In this document: piece after piece, positions 40,811-53,800 of the stretch
How positions within the stretch are numbered: position 1 is the stretch's first letter
How the letters are laid out: each line of letters starts with the position of its first letter
Source: Gorsachius magnificus
Lineage: Eukaryota > Chordata > Aves > Pelecaniformes > Ardeidae
Assembly: GCA_034008185.1 (NCBI GenBank)
Contig: CM067081.1
Coordinates: forward strand, 8,927,821 to 8,991,820
Reading direction: 5' to 3'
DNA: 64,000 nucleotides
Made by a program: the position numbers and the translations under genes
Notes under the pieces: generated by a model
The model's input: the letters and a program-made list of their open reading frames with translations, nothing else
Databases searched by the model: none
What the model was told of the DNA's origin: nothing

Positions 40811-43050
40811 AGAATCACAGAATTGTTTATGTTGGAAGAAACCCTTAAGATCATCAAGTCCAACCATTAACCTAGCACTGCCATCCCACCACTAAACCAT
40901 GTCCCTAAGCACCACTTCTACATGTCTTTGAAATCCCCCCAGGGATGGGGACTCCACCACTTCCCTGGGCAGACCGTTCCAATGCTTGACAACCCTTTTG
41001 GTGAAAAAATTTTTCCTCATGTCCAACCTGAACCTGCCCTGGCGCAACTTCAGACCATTTCCCCTCATCCTATTGCCCATTACCTGGGAGAAGAGACTGA
41101 CCCCCACCTCACTACCCCCTCCCGTCAGGCAGTTGTAGAGGGCGATAAGGTCTCCCCTCATGCTCCTCTTCTCCAGGCTGAACAACCCCAGCTCCCTCAG
41201 CCGCTCCCCATCAGCCTTGTGCTCCAGACCCCTCGCCAGCTTTGTTGCTCTCCTCTGGACATGTTCCAGCAACGCAACGTCTTTCCTGTAGTGAGGGGCC
41301 CAAAACTGAACACAGTATTCAAGGCGCGGCCTCACCAGTGCCCTGAGTACAGGGGCACGATCACTTCCCTGGTCCTGCTGGCCACACTATTCCTGATACA
41401 AGCCAGAATGCTTCTTGGCCACCTGGGCACACTGCTGGCTCATATTCAGCCAGCTTTTGACCAACACTGCCAGGTCCTTTTCTGCCAGGCAGCTTTTCAG
41501 CCACTCTTTCCCAGGCCTGTTGCATGGGGTTGTTGTGACCCAAGGGCAGGACCTGGCACTTGGCCTTGGTGAACCGCATACAATTGATCTCATCCCAGCG
41601 ATCCAGCCTGCCCAGCTCCCTCTGCAGAGCCTTCCTACTCTCAAGCAGATCAACACTTGTGCTCAGCTTGGTGTCATCTGCAAACTTACTGAGGGTACAC
41701 TCGATCCCTTCATCCAGATCATTGATAAAGATATTAAACAGGATTGGTCCCAACACTGAGTCCTGGGGAACACCATTTGTGACCGTCCGCCAAGTGGATT
41801 TAACTCCATTCACCATAACTCTTTGAGCTCGGCCATCCAGCCAGTTTTTTACCCAGCGAAGCATACGCCCATCCAGGCCATGAGAAATGTGATATGATGT
41901 CAAAGCTTTACTGAAGTCTAGGTAGACAACATCCATAGCATTTCCCTCATCCCGTAAGCGGGTTGCCTTGTCACAGAAGGAGATCAGGTTAGTCAAGCAG
42001 GAGCTGCCTTTCATAAACCCATGTTGACTGGGCCCGATTCCCTGGTTGTCTTGAACATTCCACATGATGGCACTCAAGATGAGTACCATCCATAACCTTC
42101 CCTGGCACCGAGGTCAGACTGACAGGCCTGTAGTTCCTCAGATCCTCCTTCCAGCCCTTCCTGTAGATGGGCGTCACATTTGCCAACCTCCAGTCAACTG
42201 GGACCTCCCTGGTTAGTCAGGACTGCTGAAAAATGATGCAAACTGGCTTGGTAAGTCTTTCCACCAGCTCCCTCAGTACCCTTGGGTGGATCCCATCTGG
42301 CCCCCATAGACCTGTGTGTATCTAGGTGGTGTAGCAGGTTGCTAATCATTTCCCCTTGGATTATGGGGGCTTCATTCTGCTCCCCATCCCTCTCTTCCAG
42401 CTCAGCGGCCTGGGTGCCCCAAGAACAGCGAGTAAAGACTGAGGCAAAGAAGACATTAAGTACCTCAGCCTTTTCTTTGTTCTTTGTCACTATCTTCCCC
42501 CCCCCCCCATCCAATAAAGGATGGAGATTCTCCTTAGCCCTCCTTTTGTTGCTAATGTATTCATAAACACATTTTATATTATCTTTTGCAGCGGTAGCCA
42601 CATTAAGTTCTAGCTGGGCTTTGGCCTTTCTAATTTTCTCCCTGCATAACCTCACAACATCCTTGGCGTCCTCCTGAGTTGCCTGCCCCTTCTTCCAAAG
42701 GTCATCAAGTCTCCTTTTTTTCCCCGAGTTCCAGCCAAAGCTCTCTGTTCAGCCAGGTCAGTCTTCCCTGCTGGCTTGCCTTTCAGCACATGGGGACAGC
42801 CTGCTCCTGCAACTTAAAGATTTCCTTCCTGAAGAATGTCCAGCCTTCCTGAATTCCTTTTGCCCTTCAGGACTGCCTCCCAAGGGATTCTGTCAACCAG
42901 GCTCCTAAACAGGCCAGTCTGCCCTCAGGAAGTCCAAGGTGGCAGTTCTGCTGACTCCCTCCTTACTTCTCCAAGAATCAAAACCTGTTCATCATTTCGT
43001 GATTGCTATGCCCAAGACAGCCTCCAGCCTTTGCATCACCCACAAATCCT
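40811..43050 (-). mobile_element. CR1 LINE, longest copy, most of ORF2 reverse transcriptase (decayed)
   Basis: About 2.2 kb on the minus strand. Reading from 43,050 down: KIRKAKAQLELNVAT (region before RT), [41 protein letters not shown] (RT motif A), [14 protein letters not shown] (motif B, usual G replaced by D), KFADDTKL (catalytic motif C), then [15 protein letters not shown] and [18 protein letters not shown]. The frame shifts at least twice (near 42,090 and 41,340) and a stop precedes LTREVPVDW, so it is inactive. A C13 run lies at about 42,497-42,509. The 5' limit is approximate. No complete endonuclease domain is seen. Confidence 0.95.
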
Positions 43051-44227
43051 CAGCCACCCTGCTGAAAATAAAAGCAAAGGGAGCAGCTTGCCTCAAAGAG
43101 CGTCCTCCAAGCCATTCACCTTGCTCACAGCTTTGGACATCCAGAGCTGTGCTGAAGGATGATGTAGTTTATCAACCCAACATTGCAGGATAACCTAAAA
43201 TCACTGCTAATCTGTTTGAAAACACAAACCTGCAAAAAATGCAGAGATTCAGCAGCTGCTACTTATGCTGTTGAATTCTACTGCTGTGACATCCAAGTGG
43301 TGACAGCAGGAGTGATCAGATTCCTGAGGCTATTTCAACATGAGCATTTTAAAATTAAGTCACTGAAATTTACTGTTCATTATTCCTCTGGAAAAAATCA
43401 GGATTAAATTGAAAGCTTTTTCAAAAGTGCTGAGTTCCTAGACCTGTCATTACTTTTCAAAGGAGCTGTTGGGTGCTCAGTTGCTTTAGAATAACTACAT
43501 TTCTACCTGTGGTCTTAGCAACCCAACTTTATGGACTGGCAGTTCTATTACAGAAACTACAGAAGTGCACTAGGAACCTCAAACAGAGAAAAAATAGCTC
43601 CTTCTGAGTATTTCCTTAAGTTCAAGAAGCTTTCATGACTTGTTCATGAAAAAAATCCTGTTCGAAGCATAATGTTGCAGTAATGGCCTCAAATAAGACA
43701 GAAATGGGTGAAGAAGAGGGGCAAACAAATTTTTTTTACTTGAGTGTTTCATCATTCATTCCTGCTTCCTTTTTCTCTCCCACTTTGTGCAAGATCCTTT
43801 GCATCGAAACTGCGGAAGAACACCAAACCACCAACTGCTGCTCCTGCGGGCAAATGGTAATGACTGGCTGGTATCCACCCTGCTTAGGGCCAGACCTCTC
43901 TACAGGATATTTATCTCAGATCTCATTCAAAAGGCCCAAAAAGAGCCAGAGAGGGAATTAGCAATCATGTGGCAGAGACAATAGAGGTTCATAGCTCTAG
44001 TTCACTCCTTGGACTTCTTCAGGAGTGGAGACCCATCTAATGGTGCCTCAGAGCCCTGTGTCTGCAGCAGTGCACATGCCCAGCCTGCTCTCATCCTTCC
44101 CACTCACAGTCCTGGAAAGGTGAACATCATCTGTACGTTTGAAGGCTGCTGCCCCCACCTGGTGTGCAGAAATGAAGGATGTGGAAGCTCTTCAGGACAG
44201 GTCTTTCCTGACTGCTGAATTAGATAA
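43051..44227. other. Intergenic DNA between two CR1 copies
   Basis: Unique sequence; the first tens of bases may still belong to the CR1 5' part. No gene recognised. Confidence 0.5.
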
Positions 44228-44880
44228 TTGTGGATGACAAACTGACCATGAGCCAGCAGGGTGCCCTTGTTGCCAAGAAGGCCAATGGTATCCTGGGGTG
44301 CATTAAGAGGAGTGTGGCCAGCAGGTTGAGGGATGTTCTCCTCCCCCTCTACTCTGCCCTGGTGAGACCCCACCTGGAGTACTGTGTCCAGTTCTGGGCT
44401 CCCCAGTTCAAGAAAGATGAGGAACTCCTAGAGAGAGTCCAGAGGAGGGCAACAAAGATGATAAAGGGACTGGAGCATCTCCCCTATGAGGAAAGGCTGA
44501 GAGAGCTGGGCTTGTTTAGCCTGAAGAAGAGAAGACTGAGAGGGGACCTCATCAAACATACAATATTTAGGGCGAGTCAAAGGAGGAGCCAGACTCTTCT
44601 CAGTGGTGCCCAGCGACAGGACAAGGGGCAATGGGCACAAACTGAAACATAAGAGGTTTCAGTTGAATGGGAGGAAGAACTTCTTTACTCTGAGGGTGAC
44701 AGAGCACTGGCACAGGCTGCCCAGGGTGGTTGTGGCATCTCCTTCTCTGGAGATATTCAAAGCTCACCTGGATGAAGTCCTGTGCAACCTGCTCTAGGAG
44801 AACCTGCTTTAGTGAGGGGGTTGGACTGGATGATCTCCGGAGATCCCTTCCAAGCCTTGCCATTCTGTGATTCTGTGATA
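44228..44880 (+). mobile_element. CR1 LINE, truncated
   Basis: Starts at TTGTGGATGACAAACTGACC and encodes [20 protein letters not shown], then continues to [19 protein letters not shown] in another frame (frameshift near 44,570-44,600, where sequence around ATACAATATTTAGGGCG has lost bases). Tail ATTCTGTG. Confidence 0.96.
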
Positions 44881-47800
44881 AACATGGAACCAGGAGGGTG
44901 GCAAAGGAAGGACACGAGTTCCAGCCACAGCACTGTGATGGTAGAGCACGGGCAGACATACCTTTGGCTAGCACCCAACTTTTTCACCAGAGAAGATTTT
45001 ATTCCCTCTGGGTGGTGTAAAGGTGGGTTGCAGTGGTTTCAGCCAAACGAAGGTAGGGAAGTAGCCTTTATTATCTGGGTGAGGGATTTTCAAGCACGGG
45101 AGTATGTTGAGGTACCTGGAGGATGCAAGATGTGATTTTGCATTCTTTCCAGAACTACAGAAAGCACTTCCCTGGAAAGTGGGAAAGAAGCAGAAAAGCC
45201 GCAGGGTCACAGCTGCTATTCTGGGCTGCTCTTGGGATGGTGTCCATGTGCACTGACTCTTACTCCTTTTCTAGCGAACCCAGTGGCTTAATTTAGCCTT
45301 TAACGACCAATTCTGTCACCTGAGTTAGAAAGAAGAAATCACTGTGTCCAGGAACAGCAGCACCATAGGCTAAATACAGTTGAAGTACAATTCTACTGAC
45401 GCCAGGAGCATGGATGTGGCTCAGTATGACATCTCTTGGTTTGGCCTGCAGAATCAACATGGTCAACATTATGATTTTGTTTTCTTGATGTAATCCTTGG
45501 TACCTCTGCAAGAAAGACTGTGACATTTCTGTCTAGAAAAAAAATATCCAGTTTTGTATAAACTGGAGGATATTATTGTGTGTATTGAAATGTTCACAGG
45601 GTATTATCCCACAGTTCATCCCGTATTTATTTTGGAAATGATCACATCTGGAAAATGGGAAAACTTCCAGTTAATTCCTTTACCTTGAAATATCAGCAAA
45701 CACAAGGGTATTTTGAGATTATTCCCTCCTAAAAAATGAACAAGTAGCATTCATGACTGTACGCCAAAAGAGAATCTCTCTTCAAATAATGCAAAATGGG
45801 TTAAGTTTAAAATGTAAGCAGTTTCAGAGACAAGGGTGAAAGTAGTTCTTCAAGGGTCCTTCTTTCCTTGGAGGAAAGTAAAACCAGCTCAATTAACAGC
45901 CATTCACTCCCATTCAGTGCAGCCATTTCAAGCATTAGTGATATATATGTTACAAGATTGTGGTTTATTTCTACAACACTAATCATATACTGTACCTACC
46001 ATTTGTCCTGGATTTTGAAAAGGAATGGAGAGCGGTGGAGCTGACTGTCCCGAGGTACATCACTGATGGCATGAAACTCCTGACCCCCTTTCTCGGAAGT
46101 CTTCAGCTCTTTCCCTGAAATTCACTCCTTTTTTACAAATTCTGTGGCCATATTTTGACACCTCCCTGGTGAGCACACAGCACAGCAGCATCTCCAAGGT
46201 TCTGTGTGGTTTACTGAAGGAAGCAGATGTCTGCATGTATGCGTTGCCTCCACTGACCTGAGCAGAAGGATGAATTTAATCCCTGACTTCTTTAGCAGCA
46301 GAATATTTTGCAGTCTGGGTTTCTTAAACTTTATGATGGAGGCATGAGACAGTTGCACAGATGGCAAGAGAACAAACTGAAGGAGAAAAACAGTGAGAGT
46401 GGAAGAACGGGAAAAAAGGAAAACAAGCGAGTGCAAAAACCCCCTTCTGCTGTAAAGAGCCGCTCTTATTGAACAAGAGAAGCTACTTCCAGAAGCGAAG
46501 TTCAGGCTCTGAGAACTGCACGAGTAGTAGTGAAAAGCTGGACCACCTGTCCCAAGGGAGAAAACAAATACATGGCAAAAAAAAAAGTGGACAAGTTGGA
46601 AACCAGAATGAGGAGAGAGCAAAGCATTACATTGCTTTCAAGTTAAAATGTTTCCAGATTGTTCTGATATTTAAAAATGCTTTGAAGGAAGATTTCTCAG
46701 ATCCCAATGCATTTGGAAGCCAAAGCCTCCTTGCAATGTGAAGTTCCCTGTTTGGCTTCTTTCCTTGGTTTCTTTTTTCCTTCCTGTCTGATTTTGTTCC
46801 AATTAGGTAAGGGCTGTGCCTCGGATTCCCAGCTTAGACCACCTCCTAACATTGGGACCTACTCGCTGCGAAGGCAGGCGGAATTCTTCGCACCTCCAGC
46901 TGCTTGTGTGGGCGGAGATGAGCTACGTAATTTACTTGCAGACATGGGATTTGTCAGGCACTGAAGGTATCGGCAGACAATGATCTCAGCCTGTGAGACC
47001 CACTAAAACCCAGAAAGGCAGGCGCTACTTTTCTTCACCCAGCAATTGCCACTCAGGCTATCTTGATTCCCTAATATAACCAGTTACCACCTCTATAGGT
47101 AACCTGGAGGATTGCAGTGCTGTGCACCAGTTAAGGTCTCTTGCTAAAGATGGAGTTTGGCCCTGGGCTTGTGCTGGAAGCTGTGTTTTGTTAACCCAGC
47201 TGCAAACAGGTATGCAGGCACCTGGAGCAGGGACTCTAAATGCAGTAGGATGCTGCCACATGGCTCCCCTCTGTGGCACAAGGCACGGAAGCCGGGAGAC
47301 CGTAGGTGCCCTAGTCTAACAAGGCTGACGTGTACCTGACATTTTTGGCTGCCTAAACTTCTGTTCAGGCCCATTTGTATATCTGATACTGCTACATTAA
47401 TGAGGACCAGGGAGTAAGCTGAGCACTCTCAACTCCCCCCGCCGTTGATGCCGCTTCGCAATCAGCTCCCTCCTGGCTTTGTTTTTGGGACTGCTTCGAG
47501 TAACTCTCTCCAAGGCGCACAGACAGTACAAGGCAGGTCCTGAATGGTGTCTGCCACGTCACCTGGCCTTATGCCACAGGAATCATCCCTGCTGTTTGTC
47601 TAAGTAACGTTATAAAGGCAGCCCGTCGTTCCCAGCATACGGCCCTGTTCGTCTAACAAGGAGAGCTCCTGAAAACCCCAGGCACTTATGGGGGCAAAAG
47701 TAAAGGTCCTCAATGTTTTTTTAATTCATGTGATTCCTTCCTTTTCTGAGACTATTTTGTCCCAGTTCCAACCAAGGGTAAGTTTCTCCCAGGACTGCAT

Positions 47801-49247
47801 AGCCTGGGCTGGCATCCAATGCCAATTGGGCTATCAGCAATATTCCCATGCTGCTTTACCCCTTGGGCTTCTTCCCGGAATGGAGCATTGCAACTCCGTG
47901 GAAGAGGGCCTGGAGCAAGGTCAGGGCTGTGCCGCCGCCTTTATTAGTGCATCCCCTGGCCCAACAGGAGAGATGCAAAAGCCCCCAGTTCTGAGCAGGC
48001 AGCTATTCAGTCAGATCAGGGTTTGCTGCACAAATGAACAGGGTATCTTGTTGGGTCCTTCTTCACCAGTTTTCCTTAACAGCAGGACAAGTCCTACAAA
48101 ATTAGGACTGCTTGCAGAAACGTGTCCCAGAAGTGAAATTATTATCTTGTGCAATTATTAATATTGTACATGCCCTAGTTCCCTGCCCACAAATACAAGG
48201 CAGCAAGCAAGCCTTAAGTCTGGAGTAGTAGCAAAAACCAAGACATGCATGCAAGAGGGTCAGACTCTGTATCTTAGGCAATAATTGCCTTTTCTGCCCA
48301 CAAGCAGGTCTTTAACAGAGAAATACAAAAACAGCGAGCAAGGCACTGGGTCCAAGCCAAAGTCCAAGCAATGCTGCAGCAGGTCATCTTGCCAACGCTG
48401 CTTCCCTGCGAGGGTCAGCACACAGCAATATTCACTCCCTCAGTCAGCCACGCAACCGCAGCTGCAGGGGAGCTGTACCTCAGCACTGAAGCCGAATTTA
48501 AATTTATCTCTAGGGTCTTCTATTTGATTTTAAATACAGACCGTCACAGACAAGAGTTCTACCTAACAGAGGGTTGCTCGGTCAAGCACGCTTGACTGCA
48601 ATAGCATAACTGAACTATTTAGGCCAAAAGTCTCCTACTGCGGATTTACTGGGAGCCTGCAAATAGTGTCGCAGTGGCTCCGAGTTCTGTGACCGCCCAA
48701 TTTACCTGTCTGTGGGCTGCTAAATTTGAAATGCAGGTATGCTCCTGCACCCATAGCAGGCCACTTGGAAGGGACAGTGAAGGTTTTTGCAAAACCAATG
48801 ACAAATTTGCACTCTCTTGTTGAGCATGGATACAAACTGGTCTCAAGTCTGCTCAATGAGGGGAACTCTGCAGGCTGCGCAGGAGGAGAATTTGAGGCAG
48901 GCTGTAAGGGGGAGGAATTTTCTTGCTGTGGATCTGTTCCAAGGCCGTATTTGACTGCAGGTTAGTTTGCTGATCTTCCCATTTGCCTTGGGATGTATCT
49001 CCCACGAGGTCTCGAAATAACCCCTCCTGACTTGACCACTGCACAGGCAGTATGGAGTATACTTGCTCCATCAGGACCAAGTGTTCACAAACTGTTACTC
49101 AACAGAGACCTAACATAACCCCCCCCCCCCGGTCCTGACACACCCAGCCCGTTCAGTCCCAAAATAATCCAAATTTCAAGCTGGAACAAGATGCCAGTTT
49201 TGCAACTGAACTAGAACCGTGTCATCAGTCACTTGCCTTCATGATTT
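44881..49247. other. Intergenic DNA upstream of TMEM135
   Basis: CR1-free unique sequence. It contains a TATAAAGG followed 70 bp later by an ATG-initiated 157-codon open frame (47,688-48,161) with no recognised domain, and a C12 run at 49,119-49,130. Confidence 0.55.
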
Positions 49248-49738
49248 TCACAGAATCACAGAATGGCAGGGGTTGGAAGGGACCTCGGGAGATCATCCAG
49301 TCCAACCCCCCTGCTAAAGCAGGCTCAGCCAGAGCAGGTTGCACAGGACATCGTCCAGGGGCTTTGAATATCTCCAGAGAAGGAGACTCCACAACCCCCC
49401 TGGGCAGCCTGGCCAGTGCTCTGTCACTCTCAGAGTAAAGAAGTTCTTCCTCCCATTCAACTGAAACCTCTTATGTTCAGTTTGTGCCCATTGCCCCTTG
49501 TCCTGTCGCTGGGCACCACTGAGAAGAGTCTGGCTCTGTCCTTGTGACATCCACCCTGAAGATACTTGTATGTGTTGATGAGGTCCCCTCTCAGTCTTCT
49601 CCTCTCCAGGCTGAACAAGCCCCCCCGGGGCCAGTCCCTTTATCATCTTTGTTGCCCCCGGCAGCTCCCTCAGCCTTCCTCATAGGGGAGATGCTCCAGT
49701 CCCTTTATCTTGAACTGGGGAGCCCAGAACTCCATCAT
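49248..49738 (-). mobile_element. CR1 LINE with internally scrambled order, beside the TMEM135 CpG island
   Basis: Tail (TCACAGAATCACAGAATGG) and AAGGGACCTCGGGAGATCA in reverse, then ORF2 C-terminus ([15 protein letters not shown] on the minus strand). Around 49,620-49,710 the segment with CCAGTCCCTTTATC appears twice and out of order compared with the copy at 44,228. It ends against a C13 run (49741-49753), about 675 bp upstream of the TMEM135 ATG. Confidence 0.94.
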
Positions 49739-50261
49739 ATCCCCCCCCCCCCCTTCTTTCCACACCAGAGAGAATCAACCTGTTTTCAGCTTCTCCCCGA
49801 TGGCTTTAAGGGCCTTTCTCTGCCCGGCTGCACCGGGAGACGGGGAGCCCCCACCGCAGGCCGTACGAGGCGGGGTGCTCCCAGCCTTCAAGCGCCAGCC
49901 CAGCCGAGCCCCCCCGCCGATGCCCCGGGCCGGCCCCCCCGCCTGCTGCTGCAACGCTGGCAGCCGGCCCCCGCCATCTCCGGGGCGGTCCCTCCCCAGC
50001 TGCGTTACCTGCGGCCCCCCGCCGGGCAGGGTTACCGGCCCGCGCTCTGCGGGGCCGCGGGCGGGGTGGGGTGCGGGGGGCCCGGGAGCGCGGTGCTGCC
50101 AGAGCCGCGGGTGTGGGCGGGGGCGGGGGGGGGGGGACGGGGGACGGACACGGGCGGCGCCCCACAGCGCCGCGCGCCCCCCAGCCCACGTGCGGCGCGC
50201 ACCCCGCGTCGCGTCGCGCGCCACCCCGCCCCCGCCGCTCCCCGCCCCCCGGCGGCCGGGG

Positions 50262-50266
50262 ATTGG
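50262..50266 (-). promoter_or_regulatory. Inverted CCAAT box (candidate NF-Y site)
   Basis: GATTGGCTG at 50261-50269 contains ATTGG about 160 bp upstream of the TMEM135 ATG inside the CpG island, a usual position and context for an NF-Y site. Confidence 0.5.
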
Positions 50267-50337
50267 CTGTGGGCCTCACGCGAGCGGCGCGGAGGGGGGG
50301 CGGGGGAGGGGGGTAGCGTGCGGCTGCCCGCGAATAA

Positions 50338-50870
<533 letters not shown>

Positions 50871-53800
50871 TGACCTGGGGTGGGGGAGAGGGGTATGGTG
50901 GGAGAAGGAAGGACAGGAGGGATATCACAGGGCAGCCTGACCCTGGGGCGAGGGGGGAGAGGAGGAAAACGGATGTTTTGGGGGGAGTCTGATGCTGAGA
51001 GAAGGGTGGTGTGGTGGGGGCAGCCTCGGCTTGAGGGCCTAAGGGTTGTGTGTGGGGGAGCCTGATGCCTGAGAGGGATGGGGCAGAAGGCATGTATGTG
51101 TTGAATCCAGCATGGCATAATGGATGCTGTGAGAAGGGTGAAACTGGTGGGTAGGAGAGCACGGGTGCAGCCTGAACATTGTGTTTTTGTCATTTTTCAG
51201 TACCCATGATACCTGAATAAAAAGTATTTGCCCAAGGGGCTAGGACTGCATCATTGGCAGTAACAAAAGCACATGTGTATTACTGTTGGTGACACCTTGG
51301 CGATCAGTGCCTTAGGATCAAGGAGGTTCCACTGTATACTAAGCAAGGCTAAAAAAATACATTAAGGCTAAAGGAGTTGTAAATATTTAGAAAGTATCCT
51401 ACAGGTGAGGTACCTTCGGTTGAGTGTGCAGTTAGACTTGGCTATATCACCTCAGTTGCAGCTGGCTTGCTTCCAGCAAATGAGGGTGTAGGTAAAGGAG
51501 TCAGGATCTGTTTGCATCCATCTGTGTGAACATATCCTGAAAGCTGAGCCAAGCTGGAGTGGCTGCAGGTGAGCGCTTCCTTCTGTCCCCACCTCTGTGC
51601 TTCTCCTGTAGTGGTGCTTGGAGAACTGAATAGTAAGCTGGCCCCAAGCTAAGCCATAAAGAAAGAAAAACAAGTCATTGAGTCTGTACTTTAACTCCGT
51701 ACCAGTGCTGGTACAATGAAATTATCAAGATGCGTAATAAAGAGAAGGGAAGGAGTGGGACTGCAGCAGTCCTGGCATAATTCATTTAAGCTCCCGTTGA
51801 AGTGTTCCTTGAGTGAAAAATTGTGACAACATCCAATTACATGATTAAAAAAAGTTAATATCTGGTAGCACTGCGGACCTAAGGAGTTGCCATGACTGAT
51901 GGTGGACATTTTCTCTCTGAACTGACAGAAACAGAGGATGCAGCTGTTTGTGTGAGCATACAGTGAGCTGGATCAGGAAACCAAGGCAGAGAAGAAAATT
52001 CCCTCTCCTCCTTGCCTCACTAGTAATTTTTTCTTTGTATCTGTTTTCTGATCCAGTTTGCTGTGTGAGAGCATGAATACTTGTACCAGCAGAGAATGGG
52101 CCTGAAATAAGCTGTGAGAGGTGGAATGGTGATCTGTTAGGTCTGGCTAAGGATAAAGCAGCTTAAACAGCTCTGCAATTATATCAAAGTTCTCCAGCAG
52201 CCAAGCCTGGTAAAGAGATTCCTGCTCATAGCCATGTTATGGTTCACTTGGTTGTGCAGTCACGGGTTAGGGGGAAAGCTCAACCTTTTTATTTCTTTGA
52301 AAAGAAAATCAAACTCCAAAATCCAAAATGTTTTCCTGATCTGTTTTACATTGTGGCCCCATGAACAGTTACGTCTTGTCACAAATCCAAGGTGGGGTGG
52401 GAAACCTTCTCAACCAATCTCATGCTGTACTGAAAAGTATCTGCATCAGTTCTTACACTGTTGCCTTTACTACAGTTTTTAGTTTTCTCAGGGTTTTGTT
52501 GATAGTGTTTACTTACCAGAGTAATCTAAAGCTGAGCTGCTCTAAAATCTTGCTGCTACCTAAAGAGGGAGGAAGCACTTGCCATCCTTTGCTCCCCAGC
52601 ACGTAACTATACTCCTTTCTTCGTGTATCCTGGACCTTATCTCTCCTTGAGCAGATTCATTCACTAACCCAGAAGAGGTTACTACCCTGCTTTTAGCTGG
52701 CGTAATTTTCAGCTGTATTAGTGAACTGAATTGATTTATTAAGCAGGATTTGACAAGCACCAGAGACAGCATAAGGTAAAGAGTGAAAAGGTACAGTGGG
52801 GACTGCAGAGGAGGAAGCAGAAGCCGTGCACATTAAGTAGGTTGGCAGGGGAAGAACACTTCTGAATTAAGAGAGTCATCAGTAACATCATTCTTTGCTG
52901 GACTGAAAGCTGTGCTTGAAAACCTTGTATTTGTAATGAAATATCACAGTTGAACGGTACAAACGTTCAGTCCTTTTCTGTATTCCGAGATTCACCTAAG
53001 GGGATGAACTTAAGTTATTTTATCTTTTTATTTATATCAGTGTATGTTCAGAATGCTTCTGGTACTACATAGTCCCAGTCCTTTGTACAGCTCAGCAACA
53101 AAAAATTGCACTTCATTTTTCTATGTCAGGCCTGTAAAATGGCTTCTGCTTGTTTGTTCCTTCTTTTGCCACAAGCTAATAAATAAGGAAGGTAGGTGAA
53201 AGAGTTTTCTTTTACAGAAGCTTGTGTGGAAATGGATGAGAATTAACAGATGAGAATAAATTGCCAGAGGTCGTTCTGGGGGACAACGTGGTTAGGGATG
53301 GTTATAATCCAGAGCCCAAACTTGTAACATCTACACCCCACATCTCTTAAATGTTTTGCTGCTCTTCAGTCAATGGGAGACTGATAGAGCCAAATTAAGT
53401 GGTGCTAGTATTTGATGAGTGAAATACTGGTTTTCAGTAAATGGCTCTAAAGAGTCTTTGCTTTTAACTAGTGTTGTACTGTTTGTTTGGTTTTTTTTAA
53501 TAACTGAGTATTTTTTTAGTTGGAAAAATTATAATCTTCAGATATCATACTTTCACTGTCTTTATTTTTGCTCCAGTACAAATTTATTGCTTTAGCAAAA
53601 GTAGGTTTTATATTTAAATTGAATTGTCCCTCCCCATACAAAGTGGCTGACAGGAATGCCCGTTTCAGAATTAAGATTGCTTGTATTTCACAAACCAAGT
53701 GTCCCAACATGTAAGTCTTCTGAGGCCCACTTTTTTTTTTTTTTGTAAAAGTAGTTACAAATTGCTTAACACCTTTACCCCCAAAGGAAACCTCAGTCAA

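Noticed and set aside
40811..43050. Endogenous retrovirus, because of reverse-transcriptase motifs
   Set aside because: The motif order and 3' end are those of CR1 LINE ORF2. No LTRs, gag, protease or integrase sequence are seen.
46122..46622. 166-codon Ser/Leu/Phe-rich frame on the minus strand
   Set aside because: Begins at TTG; complement of A/G-rich sequence; no domain.
46800..46966. Possible coding exon with complex sequence near 46.8-47.0 kb
   Set aside because: The open frame gives no recognisable family, and splice sites could not be assigned with confidence.
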